From Echinococcus granulosus (lineage: Eukaryota > Platyhelminthes > Cestoda > Cyclophyllidea > Taeniidae), in the NCBI RefSeq assembly GCF_000524195.1, contig NW_020170412.1, positions 694,929-758,928 of the forward strand: a DNA stretch of 64,000 nucleotides. The letters are read 5' to 3'. Below, piece by piece: positions 44,132 through 58,500 of this stretch. Numbering within the stretch: the first letter of the stretch is position 1; each line of letters begins with the position of its first letter. The notes under the pieces were generated by a model, which worked only from the letters and a program-made list of their open reading frames with translations, searched no databases and was not told the origin of the DNA. Both the position numbers and the translations under genes were made by a program.

Positions 44132-45094
44132 GGTGAAGGCGTTGCTGTTAAGCCTACTTCTTCCTGCCTATTCCGACATATGCGCAACTGGCGCGGTTTT
44201 ATAGGCAACCCTAAAACCACCGCATAATTTGATTTAAGCGCTACTCATAGGCACAAGCTCAGTGGGTTTGTATGTGATTTCTGCACAATAGAAAATGCTC
44301 CCTCCCAACCAAGGTAATCGCCTTAATTACTCTTGAGAATTTGTCATGCGTTCTCTCGAATGTGCACCAGATGCTTCTAGACACTTTACAACCTTCTGAA
44401 AAGTTAACTCTATCTGCAAAATTCATTTTATGATTAAAAGATTCTAATTAGCTGTTTGAGAATAAGAAAGGGGAATTTCGGCACCATTTTCATTATTAGT
44501 CCTCTTCAGCTTCCTCAGTTTTGCCTTACACGCCTGAACCCCCTTTGGTGTGTTGTGCTAGGAAGGAAAAGATAACGCCTAATTCCACTTCCAGTCATTC
44601 TTCTTATTGACTGCATTATTCTTGGCTCTCTTTTATTACCTCATGAAATACTTTATTTCAAAATAGATTTGCTCACTGATCTGTGTAACTTTGTCATGCG
44701 ACATGCTACATGTTCCAATCCGTTGGATCTATCCACAAGGGTCCGGTTCGTGTAATCATTAGTGCCCTGAGTCTTCCCTGGCATTGTAATGTGTCGGAGA
44801 AGAGTTGGAGGGCCATCATCATGGCCCGGTGCGCCATTCTTCAGAGCGGGAGCGGCAAGTGTCATGCGCGGATGCCCAAGTACCCTCGTAGTTAATCAAG
44901 CAGTTAAACTAACTGTCAAATCACTACCTAATTACTCAGAGCCTTCCTTTGCAGTATTCTGTTCACCTTATCGAGTAAAATTGAGGTTTGCACTTCATAC
45001 GGGGCCATGCCTTATTATAGCCACAGCTATTCAAAGCAGTTTTATTCTCATTCAAGGAAATCCTTGTTTGTTAAGTCTATGTGTAGCGCTTTGA

Positions 45095-45235
45095 TTATTT
45101 GTTCAACTTTTCGTCCTAGTTACGCGGGCACTTGGGGCTCCGCCGTTTCTACTTCTGCTGGGCGGCATGACCTCCGCCTTCTAGTCCTTCTGAGCATCGA
45201 AGATATATTTTCCGTCCTCATGTAAGTCACTACAT
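45095..45235 (+). repeat. Dispersed repeat R4 part, solo copy
   Basis: Contains gttacgcgggcacttggggctccgcc and gctgggcggcatgacctccgcc, matching 360-500. No R1 sequence adjoins it. Confidence 0.6.
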
Positions 45236-45784
45236 AACCTTTGAGGAATTCTTCCATTTATATACTTTAAACTAGTTATTTAATTTTGCCGACCCTAATC
45301 TACTTAGAATGATGGAAATGAACTTGCGCGTAGATTTAATCTAGTTACCGCATACATTCCTGAGCTCCTTAGTTATCTTGCATGCCCACGACTGCAGAAA
45401 AAAAATTGCGCTGAATTCGGAATCGCCTTGGAAATGACGGCGCGATTAGAAATACAATCATATTAGGCACATTCTCCTTGGAAAAGAAAATGGAGGTATG
45501 TACTACGTTCATTGTGTCATTGAAGGAATCTGGGGCTAAGTTTTGCCTCTTTTTTGTAGGCCACATTCAAAAGAAACACTAAAGGGGTAGATTTTTAATT
45601 TCTGCACTTGATTAATGGTAGTACAATTACTAACACAGTATTTAGTCACCTTGTCACATGACAAGCCCCGGTGGCATCACATCAAGAAATAGGAGTTATT
45701 AGATTTGATGTAATTCGCCTTTTTTACTACAACCTCACTGCCGTGGGAGTAGGATTGTAGGGCAGGGCGGTTCAGGGAGTTCCC

Positions 45785-45808
45785 ACACACGCACGCACGC
45801 ACACACGC
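45785..45808. repeat. CA/CGCA microsatellite
   Basis: cacacacgcacgcacgcacacacg, intergenic between the dynein light chains and the PIX gene. Confidence 0.85.
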
Positions 45809-47089
45809 CGGATTGAAAGGGATCAGGTTTCAGGCACAATCTGAAATTTGCCAAGTTGAAACCCACATTTCACATTTGCAAGTTAGGATTACTTAATTTG
45901 GTAGATTAGAGTGCTCTCCTTACCCTAGAAACTTTGTTTTACGTGCTTTATAGTCCATGGTGGAAAAAGGTGAAACTGCAAGGGCCACGATGGAAGAAGA
46001 CCTTGACTCCGCACAGTCCTCTCTCCAAATGACGCAGTTTCAATCTGGGCATTCAACAGGGTGGCCAGTTTCTATGCAAATTTATGGAATAATGAAAACT
46101 TTCTTTGCTTTTTGGAACTAATGGGTTATGTAAAACAAAATTTGAGATGGCGATCACGGGTCACAATAATTTTATGGGCTGTTTGACTGACATGCGCTCG
46201 TATTGAGTCTCGTTTTTTGTTTTTTTTCTGGTTATGATTTACAAAGTCCATAGGGTCCAGGAGCAACAACAATATCCCCCTGATTGTGCGCACTTTGTCT
46301 CGTAATTTTTCAAATGTCTGGTAATTTCGTGACTTTCTGAGGGCTATGGTTGGTAAATCACAGACATCCATTTAAAGCAATAAAACGTGCTTACAGTGTG
46401 TCTAGAAGGCAAAAAACAGTAATGTGGAGAGGTTTAGTCAGCATTTTACCACCATTGGAATCTGCGATTCCCCTTCCCAAGCATTGCCACCGCCTCCACA
46501 CTTGCAAAGCAATCCATTCCTAGCCACCTCTATAGACGTCTCATTTTTGTGCCTCATTTGTCCACTAAATTTCGTGCATATTTGATGTGATTGTCCACTG
46601 CTAATGTCAAGGAAAGTGATTTTATCTTGGAGCTTGGACAGGTGTCATCAGGCATCATCATTCCATTCCACTTCATTTCAAAGCGGTGGTGCTGCCACAG
46701 GCACGTTTAGCAGCGATTTGAAGCATAGTTTTGTATTGTGGTGTAATAAAATTGTGAGAATAAGAAAACCACATTATTTTAACTCATCCGTACTTGTCCT
46801 TTCTGTTTCTAAACGGAAAGAAAGTTTTTTTTTCACATACCATCAAGTTGTGTCGTATTGGATAGATGGATCTCAGTCATAACGGTTTTACCCTTAGTAA
46901 GGAATTCGTAGCGCCCAGTTGAGTCTGCAGCCCACCTCAGACATTCACACACACACAAGGCTGAAGTGACGTGTGTGCCTTCTCCTCAAAGTGTGCAATT
47001 GGCAGTCTCGGTACTGCCTCGCACTTCCATCCGGTTAATGAATACTGGAACAAAGTACGATTGCAATCGGTCATTCAACCAACGGACCA

Positions 47090-47240
47090 GGCAATCATTT
47101 GCCTAGTCAGCCAGTCGGTCAATCAGCGAACAATGTCAAGAGCACAACACGAATAGACGGAAGGAATTGAAGAGCATAGTGTGAGTCTCTTGAGTTTATT
47201 GTCTGTCTCTTTGCGCACCTGTCAGTTATATGTTGGCAGC
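47090..47240 (+). repeat. Dispersed repeat R2, head-only copy
   Basis: Shares cagtcggtcaatcagc.aa and gtctcttgagtttattgtctgtc with the R2 head near 3510-3600. The following sequence to about 47700 is not shared and may be another repeat. Confidence 0.5.
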
Positions 47241-49343
47241 ACGCAGGAAGTGGATGAGTGAGACCCTTTTGCCTAGCTTTTGTCTTCCATTACTGGCCAC
47301 TAGGCCTCCAACTTTTCCGTAGTTCCATAACAAAGTTGCCGTCAGATGGGTTTGTCCCCGCTACAATCTGGTGTTTATGGACGTGAGCTTGGATCCTGTT
47401 GAGCCGCCACCCCGATTAATCAGGTGGCCAGGGCTTTCATAAAGACGTCTTTATCCGCCGATGGGAGTGAGTGAGCAGAGAGGCAAAACTTGTGGATACG
47501 CGGTGAGCCGTCGACACGTGGTGGCTTCCAGTCCATTACGGCGATTAATGGAACCCCTAAAGCACCTCTGTCTGCAGGAGCGCACAGTTCTAGCGTGCTC
47601 TGGAAGTAACCACGATGGTGGGAACTGCAGGAGACTTGAAATAGGGACGTTGTATGGAGTTGCAGGCATTCTTAGATCGCCTTTTAGGGTTTATTCGACT
47701 GCTGCGCATCTATCAACTGGTTAGGTAACAGACCACCTCCTACCTAATGCGCCATTAAATTGGGGTCGGCAAAAACCACTTAATTGAACTACAAATTCGT
47801 TTCCGATGGGCTTAAAGGAGATCTCGTTCCCGCGACCATGTACTACGAGAAATGAAGAATAGAAAGGGAATTTTAACAAGGCATTTAAAAGATGTGCCGA
47901 TTTCGCGTTCTTGTGATCCACAAGCATCAAAATTCGACCAAATAACCGCAAGATTCAGCTAACCCTAATTTTTTTCTTCAATTCCTAACTTCTGCTCTTT
48001 ATTTCCTGATCTTGGTTACATCTTAGCCTGGTGCGAACCAACATTAACCTCCCGCAAAGGCTGCAGAATCTTCAAGTTGGGTAGATATAGTATTTGGAGA
48101 AGGCGCGGTGTCAGGAATGACCTAAACTAACCGACTGATCGAGGTGTCTACTCTTGACAGCTACGAGGAACTAAGTGGGGGATCGAGGTGTGAAGAGGAA
48201 ATGTCAGCAATGTTTGATGTGAGTGGTAATGAAGCACTTGATCTGCATCCACATCAACCGAGAAGCGGAACTGGTGAAATGCGAGAGGCAAAGACTCGAA
48301 CAGACGGACCGAAAATAAGCTCGAAAAACCCGCAATGTGCTTTTCACTTCCTTCGCGTATAGGATCCGGCCCCTTGAATGCGGACGCACCCGACGAGGTT
48401 GCAAGCTGGGGCTGTAGCCACCTCCACCCCGCCGTATCAAGGTGGGACCAAGTTTTCATCGCCAAGGTGGAATTGGTGGCAAGACAGATTGCAATGGTGA
48501 TTATTTCAACGAGATGTATCAAAACACCACCCAAGCTACTTTTTTGGGATGTAAAAAGGGGACAATTTGCTAGGGGAAGATCTTTGATGCCTCCGAGCTT
48601 TCTTAGAGCGAAAATCTGATCCTGATACTCCATGTGTCGGAACATCACCATCAAGACTGAGACTCTTCCAGCGTAAGACTGTAGAACTGGAACTGTGGGC
48701 AGTTGCAAGGTGGTAATAGAAAGTTTACTTGGCAGTGCCATCTCACCCTACACCAGTGACCCCTCCACTTGAGGTCTTGAAACAATCCCAACGACGGGAT
48801 AGTGCGCCGCTTTACTTCACTAAGTATCTCAACCAGCATTTCAGTGAATGAATGCATCTGTGGTGACGTGTTAAGGAGTGAAAGTAAATGCCCCTCTTCT
48901 GTGTTTTGTCGGTTCAACTTGTCTACAAGTGATGCCCAAAAACTCTTGCGACAATTGAATGACATCATATTCACTCATTTCTCGTCTAAAAAGAGGTTCC
49001 ATGGGAGAAGAGAAGACGACCAAACCTAGCAACGGAAGAATTGCTTTAAAGCAATTCAAACAGCCGATTCCAACAGTTCCTCGCTTAATTCCAATACAAA
49101 CTCCGGTGATGACATACAAGTGTCCGGCTCTAGAATTACGTCGACAGTGGCAAGAATAAAGGGATCAGTTGGAGCGAAAAGGGGTGCCTGCATTGCGTAG
49201 CCCCCCTCCCACTCAGCTTAAACAATTCTCGGCTATACGAACACGAAAAGTGAGACAAAAATCGGTCTCTGTGTGATTAAAAAGTAGGATGAAATTAAAT
49301 AAATTATTGTCTTCAATAAGTATGTGAGGATGGAGACGGTAAG

Positions 49344-49543
49344 CTAGGTCTTACGAGCAGAAGCCGAGGTGGGTAGAATAATGGGTGGAGGACGAAGGGG
49401 CACCATAGGAGGGGTGGGGTCGATGTTCTCATAGGTTCGCGGCGGCACCGTAGGGCCAACGGGTGCGGTGGTGCCGGGCGGAGGCAGCGAGTTCTCCTTC
49501 ATCCTCATCTCCGTGCAACTCAGCCGCAGTTGTGTTAGATCAA
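49344..49543 (-). CDS. ARHGEF7: PIX last exon with stop
   Basis: 200 nt after tttttttgttcttcag: LTQLRLSCTEMRMKENSLPP, then a Pro/Thr-rich tail ending ILPTSASARKT and TAG. The short helix could be the start of the PIX coiled coil, but the long trimeric coiled coil and the C-terminal PDZ ligand of mammalian beta-PIX are absent. Phase fits exon 14; additional exons in the 1.9-kb intron are possible. Confidence 0.68.
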
Positions 49544-52500
49544 CTGAAGAACAAAAAATATGGAAAGAGTTGAAGCAGTATGGCTTAAGAGGCAAGCCAG
49601 ATCCGTGCATAGCTCAAATAGATGGACAGGCATGCGGAGTGCAACAAGGCAACTGGTCCCAATCAACACATCGGTGGTGCTGTTCAAACTTCACTCGCCG
49701 CCTTGAGTGCCACTACAGGTAGGCGACAATTACCTAGCTTTAGTCTTCTACTAATTGTTCTGTTGCCATTGGTGCTGAAAGTACTGCAATCCGGTCTCCA
49801 TGCCGTAGTCTTGAGTAGTTCCCGTGAATAGGTACGCTTTGTTCTCTGTGGTTGTCAAAGGTTGAGGGATTTTCGCCGCAGGAGTCAGACACATGTAAAC
49901 AACTGCTGAACTGCATGCCACACAACAAAGGCGATACAAAGCTTCTGCACCTTTGAAACCGGATCACGCACGGTTCGTGAATTAGAAAACCTCGATCTGC
50001 ATCCATGCGGTCAGTTTAAGTGACATTTGATAAGAGGAGGGTTCCCAAATAAGAGGGACCGTGGTGGAGGCCAGAAGAAGCACCGCGCCGATTGACTTCT
50101 AGATCAGCAGTCCAATACACTCTAGCCTGATGCTTTTTTCACCTGTCAGCGCATTAGGTCACAATGTTCTACGACTTTCTCAGGTGCTATAGATGTAAAG
50201 GAGTCGCTTCTTCCCTCCCAATTTACTTCAATGCGCAGCGGGATATCACTTGCCTTGATGCCCATTCTTGACGCGTGTTCGGGTGATTCGTCAAAAGACG
50301 CCAAGTTTTTGGATGGTACGTTTGACTGCCCCCTCCACCTTCTCCGCATTCCATACACCAAGTTTGACACGTGAACCGGCTGCACCTGTGGAATACGAGT
50401 TAAACTCAAGTAGCGAAGGCGGATAAAGTCAAACCGGATCCTTTAGGTTTATTAGGCATTGAAGAACGCCGTATCGATGGTCTGACGCATATCCAGACCC
50501 CGTGATGCATGCGCACAAACGATCTCATGCGGTTAACAAGACCTTCCGAAGTAAATATCAAGTCTGTCTGGAGACCTATACCGAAAGCCGCGCGGACGCA
50601 ACGCTAGTTGGCAACACCGTAAGGTCAACTGCTACGAGGAATTAGTAATCACGACCGTCGTGTATGATCGGCACACCCAACCACCCCTGTGGCATCCGAG
50701 GTAGAGGCGCCACCATTTCGCAGCCCTCTAGCCTCCCTTGGCTGAGACTCCTCTACTAAGAAACTGCATTCAGGGTCGGTCCTGTTAATGCTTAATTTTT
50801 TTTCTCGATAGTAAAGCAGTAGAGCATTTAAGAACTCTTGATGTTGTGCTCTTTGCTAATTCCAACTGTGGAACTTCATGCTTTTTGCTTCAACAGGCCA
50901 CTTCAATTTAATCTGCACAATCAACCACCTCTGCTACTGAAACTTGTTTTTAAGTAGTAGCACTTTGGCGTTTCTCCTACTTCTTCGGCTATTTCACTCA
51001 CTTGGGATAGTGTTTTGAGGATGATGCACAGAGACGGTGTTCCTTCAAGCCGGTTTTATGCATGACCTATCTATCTGTCAACCTGAACCGCCAAATTAAG
51101 GTTGAGTGCGCTTTATAACTTCTTGAGTTTCTCTAGCTTCGCCAAATTTAGATCTCAGGAATATTGGAAGAAGCGGACACACGCAAATTCAAGGGGGACA
51201 GAATCCCAAGGATAATCAGGTCATCATCATCAGGCCACACTCACACGCACACCACTAAAAACAAACTGCAGAAATCAGCCCGTGTTAATGGGAAAAAAGT
51301 GTGCAGAAACACCTCGTTACCTTGTTTGTTCGACTGCAACTACAAAGCGGTGGGAAAGCTGACGCCTTTAACTGACCTTTACTACACCACATGTAGAAAT
51401 TCACTGACTACTTAAACTCAAACGTCAACCAGACTTACGTGGTTTGAGAGCGCCCTTCGGGAGGCCACTGCCGCAGTAGAGTTCAATGATTTGCAGAATC
51501 TTTGCGTCTTTCTCGTTGCGTTGTGTGACCTCGTCTGCAAATTGTAATAAAAGGCTGAAGATAGGCGGATTAAGTGGAGAGAGTGAAATCAGTAACTCCG
51601 GGGAGCGTCCGGGGGGGGGGGGGGAAAGGGGCAGATAAATCATGCTCAAATTAGCGGTGTGAGGGGGCCCGACGTAAGCGCTAGTGAGTGGGGACAGCGC
51701 GCACCACTAGGGGCAAATCGTAGAAGACACAAGCAATCAAATGTGATGACAGTGATGATGACCGAAGGGTCTCGGAATGCTTTCCGACGTGCTAAACTTC
51801 AATGCAGGCTCCTCCATGGCGTCACGGTGCAGTGATATTGGCCTTCCAGACCATCTGCGAGTGTATAAGATAGCTGCTTCCCCATTTGAACAGGGAATTG
51901 TAAAACACGTCGACATTAAAGAAAAACTTAATTTTGATTAACATCAGTTATGATGAAGCACAATACTACGGCATTCGACGTGGAAGAAAACGGTAACAGT
52001 TGATCTCGTGAATGGCCTTAGAACTTCTCGCTTAAGTGGAGAAGTGGTGGTCTCTGTCAATTACACGGAGGTCAGAACTGAATGGAAATGAACCTTACGT
52101 AGCCTACTTAACTCGCCCGGCGGCGGTGGTCGAGAAGATAGAGCTGGTAGACGCCTCGCGTGAAACACTGCCTGAGTAGACTAATTATCGTTATCAATCG
52201 CACCACCAGATGGATTTAGAACATGTTATATGGTAGTGAGGTGGGGATGCACTACCACCACAGGTCACCACTAAGGCGTGGACAGGGGAGGGGGAGGAAC
52301 AGCACAAGCAATCGTGCAGGAGAGAGAGAAGCGATCAAACTATCAGCAGCATGAGCATGAACATAAACAGCGGCAGTGCACTATGTGCTGAAATGCTTGT
52401 ATTTACGAAAGTGTCCAGTCGAGCGTAGAATATCGTCCGCATTAATAGCACTCTTCTGGCGATCTGAAATTGTCCGCAGGAGGAGGAGGAGGAGATGAGG

Positions 52501-55500
52501 AGAGGGTTGATTGTAAAGGCACCATAAATGGCAGAGCAAGACAAACACTTACCTGTACGCAGGATAACAACAAAAATAACAACACCTAAATCTGTTTACC
52601 CTTATATTGGTTCCTACCATTCCTTGAAGGTCCGTGTACAGCTAGTATCACCAGGGCTACCTCAGGCCTTATGTACTGATAGCTTTGAATATCAACAGAA
52701 TTAGTGATCCACATCTAAGCCCAGGGCTCAACTACATTTGGGGGTACCACACCTTTCTGAAGGGTTTTCAGAAGTGCTGCAAACACATCAGCCGTATTGC
52801 TACAGCATTTTGGCGAGTCATGCTCCACTAGCGTTGCCAATAAGATGTTTTCTCTCATCTGCCAAAATTTAATAATGGAAGACTACCAAAGACCCAGCTT
52901 TCGTAGGAGCTAAAACCACACAAAAGAGAGAGAGCCTGTGAATACACCCTTTCTCAAGAGACACGACATGCTCAGCGGATGAATTCAGACTGCAAAGTTG
53001 ACAACAATTGCTAATTTTCAGATGATCTACTTATGCCATATAAGTAGCAAGGCCTCTTGGTCATACCGGTACGCTTGCGTCGCATGACCTTGCCGGCAGA
53101 CGCGGCGGCCCCTCGGCCCTCACCACTGGCGCCAGATCGTCCAGGTGAATTGGGCCTGGAACCGCGATTTCCGTGGCCACCCGCGAGGGTCACTCGAGCA
53201 CCAGATCGGGGAGGCATTTCCCCACCGCTGCCAGAGATTAGTGAACAGTGGGACTGCAGTGGGGTGCAGTCGAGACGTAGATGGGTTAGACGGTCCTCCT
53301 GTTGGTTTTGGAGATTTTGTTGAGGGTTTTTAAAGGCGCTTGAATGAGCGACTTCTTGACGCTTTGGCATGGTGAGGATGTCCTCTGTGGAGACAGAGAA
53401 AGCGAGAGAGTAAACGTGGGGATCGGAGAAGAATAAATGGAGGAAATGAGAGGGAGCCAAATGACAGACGCTAAGATTAAGGGATAAGAGCGAGTCTGCT
53501 AACCAGGCCACTTGACAAGAGGTCGAGTCCGCACTTCGTGCGATAGAAATCGACATCCGGGTAGATTGGTAAGATCGGTGACAGCAATAGCGTTAGTACG
53601 AGGCGGTGGTGGTGGTGGCGGTGAGGTAGAAGGGGGCGTAGGCACATCATCGAACGCCTCCGCCTCTCTATCTGCAGCAGGACCGCAAATCGGACCGGAG
53701 TGAGAGGAGCGCAGTGCAAAGAGGTGTGGCGCAGCAGTGCCAGCAGCGAAGCCGGAGCACCCGCCTTCGTCGGTAGCTCCACCGGCAGATCGACGACGTA
53801 GCAACCCCAAGCCGCCCGGTTTGGCGGCCCGTGTAGCACTGCGCTGACGCAGAATGGCACCACCTGCCGTCTTCAGGGAAGTTTATGGTAATAGAAACAG
53901 TAAAACAAATCTGAGATATCCCCTAACATTGCTGCCTTCCGATAGCCCATAAGCCCCGGGTTACTGCTCAAATGTTATTTGGTGCTACAGACCTACTAGC
54001 GTGCAGTAACCTTTGTTTGCGCAACTCATTTACCAAAGAGATTGCCTGAGCAACAGCGCTGTGTAGTGGGCTTCTCCTTGAGAACTGAAAGGAATGCAAA
54101 TGAATACGTTTTACTGAATAAAAAGATGTCTCAAGTCACTATGGGTAAGAAGTCGAAAGCAAAGCAGATTAAGCGTTTGCGGTGCAAAAGTGAGGATTCT
54201 GCTATCCTCCAATTAAGATGGGCATTTCATCACTTTCAAAGCAGGGTAATGAGGAAGGTTACACGTGCAGAATGCTTCAAGCACAGTAAACTGATAAGTC
54301 GCCCATCAATAAGACATCCAAATAGTGTGAATGTTCCAAAGACGCCCTGAAGGTCTCCACGACGGTGACGATTCCGATCATGGAGGCCCTGTAGACAATC
54401 CTCAACACCGACAGTCAACCCCGCGACCAATTGGCGCGTGGAAGAGTACCTCCTCAACAGATAATGGGCGCATAACTTGCCGTGAAGTTGTACACAGGAA
54501 TCCGTGGGGACGGTGAACACAATCATTTGCAAATGGCAACACGATGGGACCAATGAAGAGGTGAAGCAACTTGTCCTGGATTGTTTCGGTGTCGAAGCTA
54601 CCCAGGTATAAGTTGGACGTTTAGACCCAAAATAACCTTTTTAACGTTCCTTATCGACGGTCCACCCCAGCCCTTCGATATGTTACTAACAGCCCTTCTT
54701 CCAAATCAGTGCGGCTTCAGGGCTGACTCATACCAAAGAAGCAATCCCAACTTCACTGTCTAGCTTTTATTCATAAGTGTAGAGAAGAAAGTTCATTATC
54801 GTGGCGACCGAAATCACAGCGACTTTTAACAACCACCTCGATTTCCAGTTCTGTACAATGGCTACCACCGAAGTAAGACCACAATTTAGTGAACTGGGAA
54901 CGTCCACTAGGAAGCTGCCTACTATTTCTCGAACAATGTCACCAAGACGGTGGGGGCAAACTAGATAGGAGATTACATAACAGGATGGAGGAGAGGAGGA
55001 ACAAGTACCAAACATAGCCCCATGAAGTTACTGCATTAAGGATGTCGACTATTTCCGAGCAATACCAAGTCGGCTTACCCTTAACACACAGTCCGAAAAC
55101 AATACTGTGAGCCTTTAAGATACATACTCAGCGTTGAAGTAGACAGTCGTTCTACTGATGGAGAATCCTAGCACGATTTTTGTCGTTCCAATCTCCCATG
55201 TTTGCCTTTAAGGCGCCCGAATTCCTTGTGATGATAGAGGCAGTGACCAAAGGTAACGCCAAGGCCGGAGTGATTTGGCTGCCGTGGCGGTGTTAATCCC
55301 ACATGGAGTAAGACTTCCCCAACTCCTCTAAACGCCTCGAGTACCATGGTCATTTCGACCCCGAGTCGGCAGGATTCCTATCTGGGTCCAATGGCAATCT
55401 ATTTGCTTTTTCGTTTCAGTTATCTATTAAGGATGGGTTATCTCTTCAGGTAATCCTCGTCGGCTTTGCTAACTCCACGAAGTCAGTCGGGAGAGAGACA

Positions 55501-58500
55501 GATTTGATGATAACATGAACGACACATCTGAAGTGAATACAAGTTATTCACAGGTCTGTAACTTGAAAGGAACTGCTGCTTTGAACACACCCTGCCCACT
55601 GAAAAACCGCAACACCATTTCCGTGTGGCAAGTTGACCTATGCGGACACCCAAATCGCAGCCACCATATTGTTGCAGCGCTCTGAACTGGTCATTTGCGG
55701 CAACAGTCCACAAGCCCTCCTGTTGAGCCTCTGCGGATTTGGTCATCAACAGCAGATATCCGCCCGTTGGGGCGTTTGATCGTGCCATGCAACTAACGAA
55801 ATCGGGATTTTTACCACGTTGGGTAAGACTGATACCTGCTCGAGCCCTCTTCAAGGAGGACAGCTTTACTGGAGATGAGCAGAAGGATTTGTGGGCCATT
55901 GGAAGAAGCGACCTAAACACGAACACCATGACGCCAAGGTGGTGAGCAAAGCCCACATTTAAGCCAAGTTCTACGGGATATTTGCGTTCAGACGCGGAAG
56001 GCGTACAAGGCGAAGCCTGGGGCAGAAATGCTGTGGCATTCCCCAGGCCATCAACCCGACACGAAACCGTGCACAAGACCACGCGCACAAAGCAGAAAAG
56101 TGCGAATCACTGCCGTAAGATAAACGCCCTACAAGTCGTGGTGGTACCAAAAAACGAATGCAGAACTGAGGAAGGGAGGACCAATCAAAGGTGGAGAGAT
56201 GTGCAAGTTGTGCGGTTGTTAGGAGAGCCTATGTGCTGATGATGGGAGGTAGAGTGGAGAAGGGTGGTGGGGGAGGGTTAGAAGAGCGCAGAGAGAGATT
56301 ACCGCATGACGGAACTTCACCCTTTCTATTTCCCACTGAAAAGGCATGGCAATGATGTGACGATGTGATGTGAGCAAATGAGGATGAAAAAAAAACCTCC
56401 AAATAATGATAATGCCAGAGAGTATCTGGCATTGAAATGACCAGATTAAGAAGTGGAATGAACAAATTAGAAGCGAGAAATTAATAAGAGATAGACTGGA
56501 GGCTTCTTAAAAAAATGGAATTAGACCCACCTAGGTTGAGCAATTTAGTTTAAATGAGCAAGAACATAGCATCGCAGTTGCGTACAGAACGAGTCCTCTT
56601 GTGTGAGAGGGAATACTGCTTATTAAGGAGAAGGTGGCTAGCTTTGTGAATGTATTTTGATTCAATAGACCTCCATGCTATGACGGTATTAGGGTTGAGG
56701 ATCATATCAAGCAGTCAAATTGACAGAAGCAAAGGGGTAAGTGCGTATGAAACACAAATGAGGACCTTAGAAAGAGGTGTGTTACCAGTAATCTGGACTC
56801 TGTACCTACACACCAACTAAAGGTTCGCTTCAGTTCAAAAAGAGGAGTATTTTGGGAAAGTAAAGCCGCTAGATGAGCAAGCTGCCATGCCTTTGATGAT
56901 TAATGGGAGTAACGGCAAAAGGACTCACTCAACGCAATAGTCAATGTCAAAGTAACAAATCTAAGGTGCTTCTAAAGGGTTTAAATTGGCAACAATTGCG
57001 CGGTTTCTCTCAGGACTGTAAGCTTAACTCGACCCCCGCCCATCAGTTGCATGAAGAAGGAAGCCTTTTTTAGTCGCCAGCTAAGATCGTTTATAAATCC
57101 TCTTTCTTGATCAAATATCGCTGCTACATAGAACACTCTTCCAAATTCCACATTAAAAGACCTCCAGATTATGATGATGACGGTAATGTCACTACTTCAA
57201 CGCTACCTAGAGCCAGTAACTAGCATAAATGGTTAAGTGAGTAGTTTGTAAAAAAGGTGTAGTAATTACAAGTTAAGACTCAAATAGATCGGTGCTGGAA
57301 GGTCAATCCACCTTGAAATCGGGTCCAACCTGACTGACTGAACTTGTACCGTCCTGCCAACCTCATGAGTAGGATAGTTGGCAGATAAAGAACGACAGAC
57401 GCACAGGAAGCAGGATGCAAATTAGCAGCAGTTACGACCTTGGAACAAAACAACCACTCTGCGAAAAACTTGGCACGCGCCTCGTGGTTATGTAAAAACG
57501 AGGAAATTTGTAAGCGAGGAATGTTGAGGCATATGCAAGACTGGCGTTTATTAAGCAAACGCATAAAAACCAGATGATGATAATGATAACACCATTCCTT
57601 TGACGAGACGTAGAGCCAACTCACCGTACTGATTATGCCTCTGGACTAAAATAGGTCATTTGTAGAAGTAAAACTTGACCTATAAAATGTCCGTCAAATC
57701 AATCAAAAGGAAACCTCGACTAGGTAAACAAAGAATTACTTTTAAGTAAGAAGTGCAACCGATCAGAACCACGGCTTGGATGAGTAAAGAGAGAATCACT
57801 CCGTGGGTAATGCACGCGCCGCTCCTGAAGGAAACTAACCTTCGAGTTTCGGATAAACTCTATGACTGTAGAGTAGAAGAGGTCACGAGTGCACACCCCA
57901 GTGCACCAGAGATGAAGGTTGTGCTCCTCCGACGGTAAACTGCCACCTGGTGAAGTTAGGAGAAATAAATTAGTGCTAGCCAACCACCATGGAGGTAATA
58001 TCCTGCGCATAAAGGAATCACTTACCTACAATCTTGACACTAATCACGTTTTCATTCTCCTGCAAAGCTGTCACCGTGATGTTTGATATAGGTACGTGCA
58101 TCTAGAAGGGGAGTGTTTGAGCTTACTGAGGTGGGATCAACTTACGCGAAACTGGTAGACCCAGGGAGCGACAGCAGAGAGAATGAGAATGAAGCTGGGG
58201 TAGAGGAGGAGAACAGCTTGGGGCTTGGAGGAATCAATGACAAAATGACCGTCGGCGTCAGCAACGCAAATGCTTGCTTTCAGGGTCAAGGTTGGATCGT
58301 TCATTTGGGGACGCGACTGCCGCAAGAAAACACAAAAACAGCAAAATCAAAACAAAAGTAGTCCTAAGATGACGATAATATGCACTATTATTACTCCGAC
58401 AAATCGCTTGCAAAAGACTTCCGCCTGCCTTAGTCAATTGTAGAGTCAGTGAACATTGTCAACTAAGAATTAAAGTCGAACCAAAACAGATCTAGCCAAT

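Larger units (their letters stand above)
44132..49343. other. Intergenic region between dynein light chain copy 2 and PIX
   Basis: Holds R4 (45095), a CA tract (45785) and an R2 head (47090). On the minus strand 48148-48741 and 48651-48974 are overlapping open frames without recognised domains, just downstream of the PIX stop. Nothing else supported. Confidence 0.5.

Noticed and set aside
53057..53703. Plus-strand frames rich in Gly/Arg/Pro
   Set aside because: Antisense shadows of GC-rich PIX exons 11 and 12, whose phases fit the minus-strand gene.
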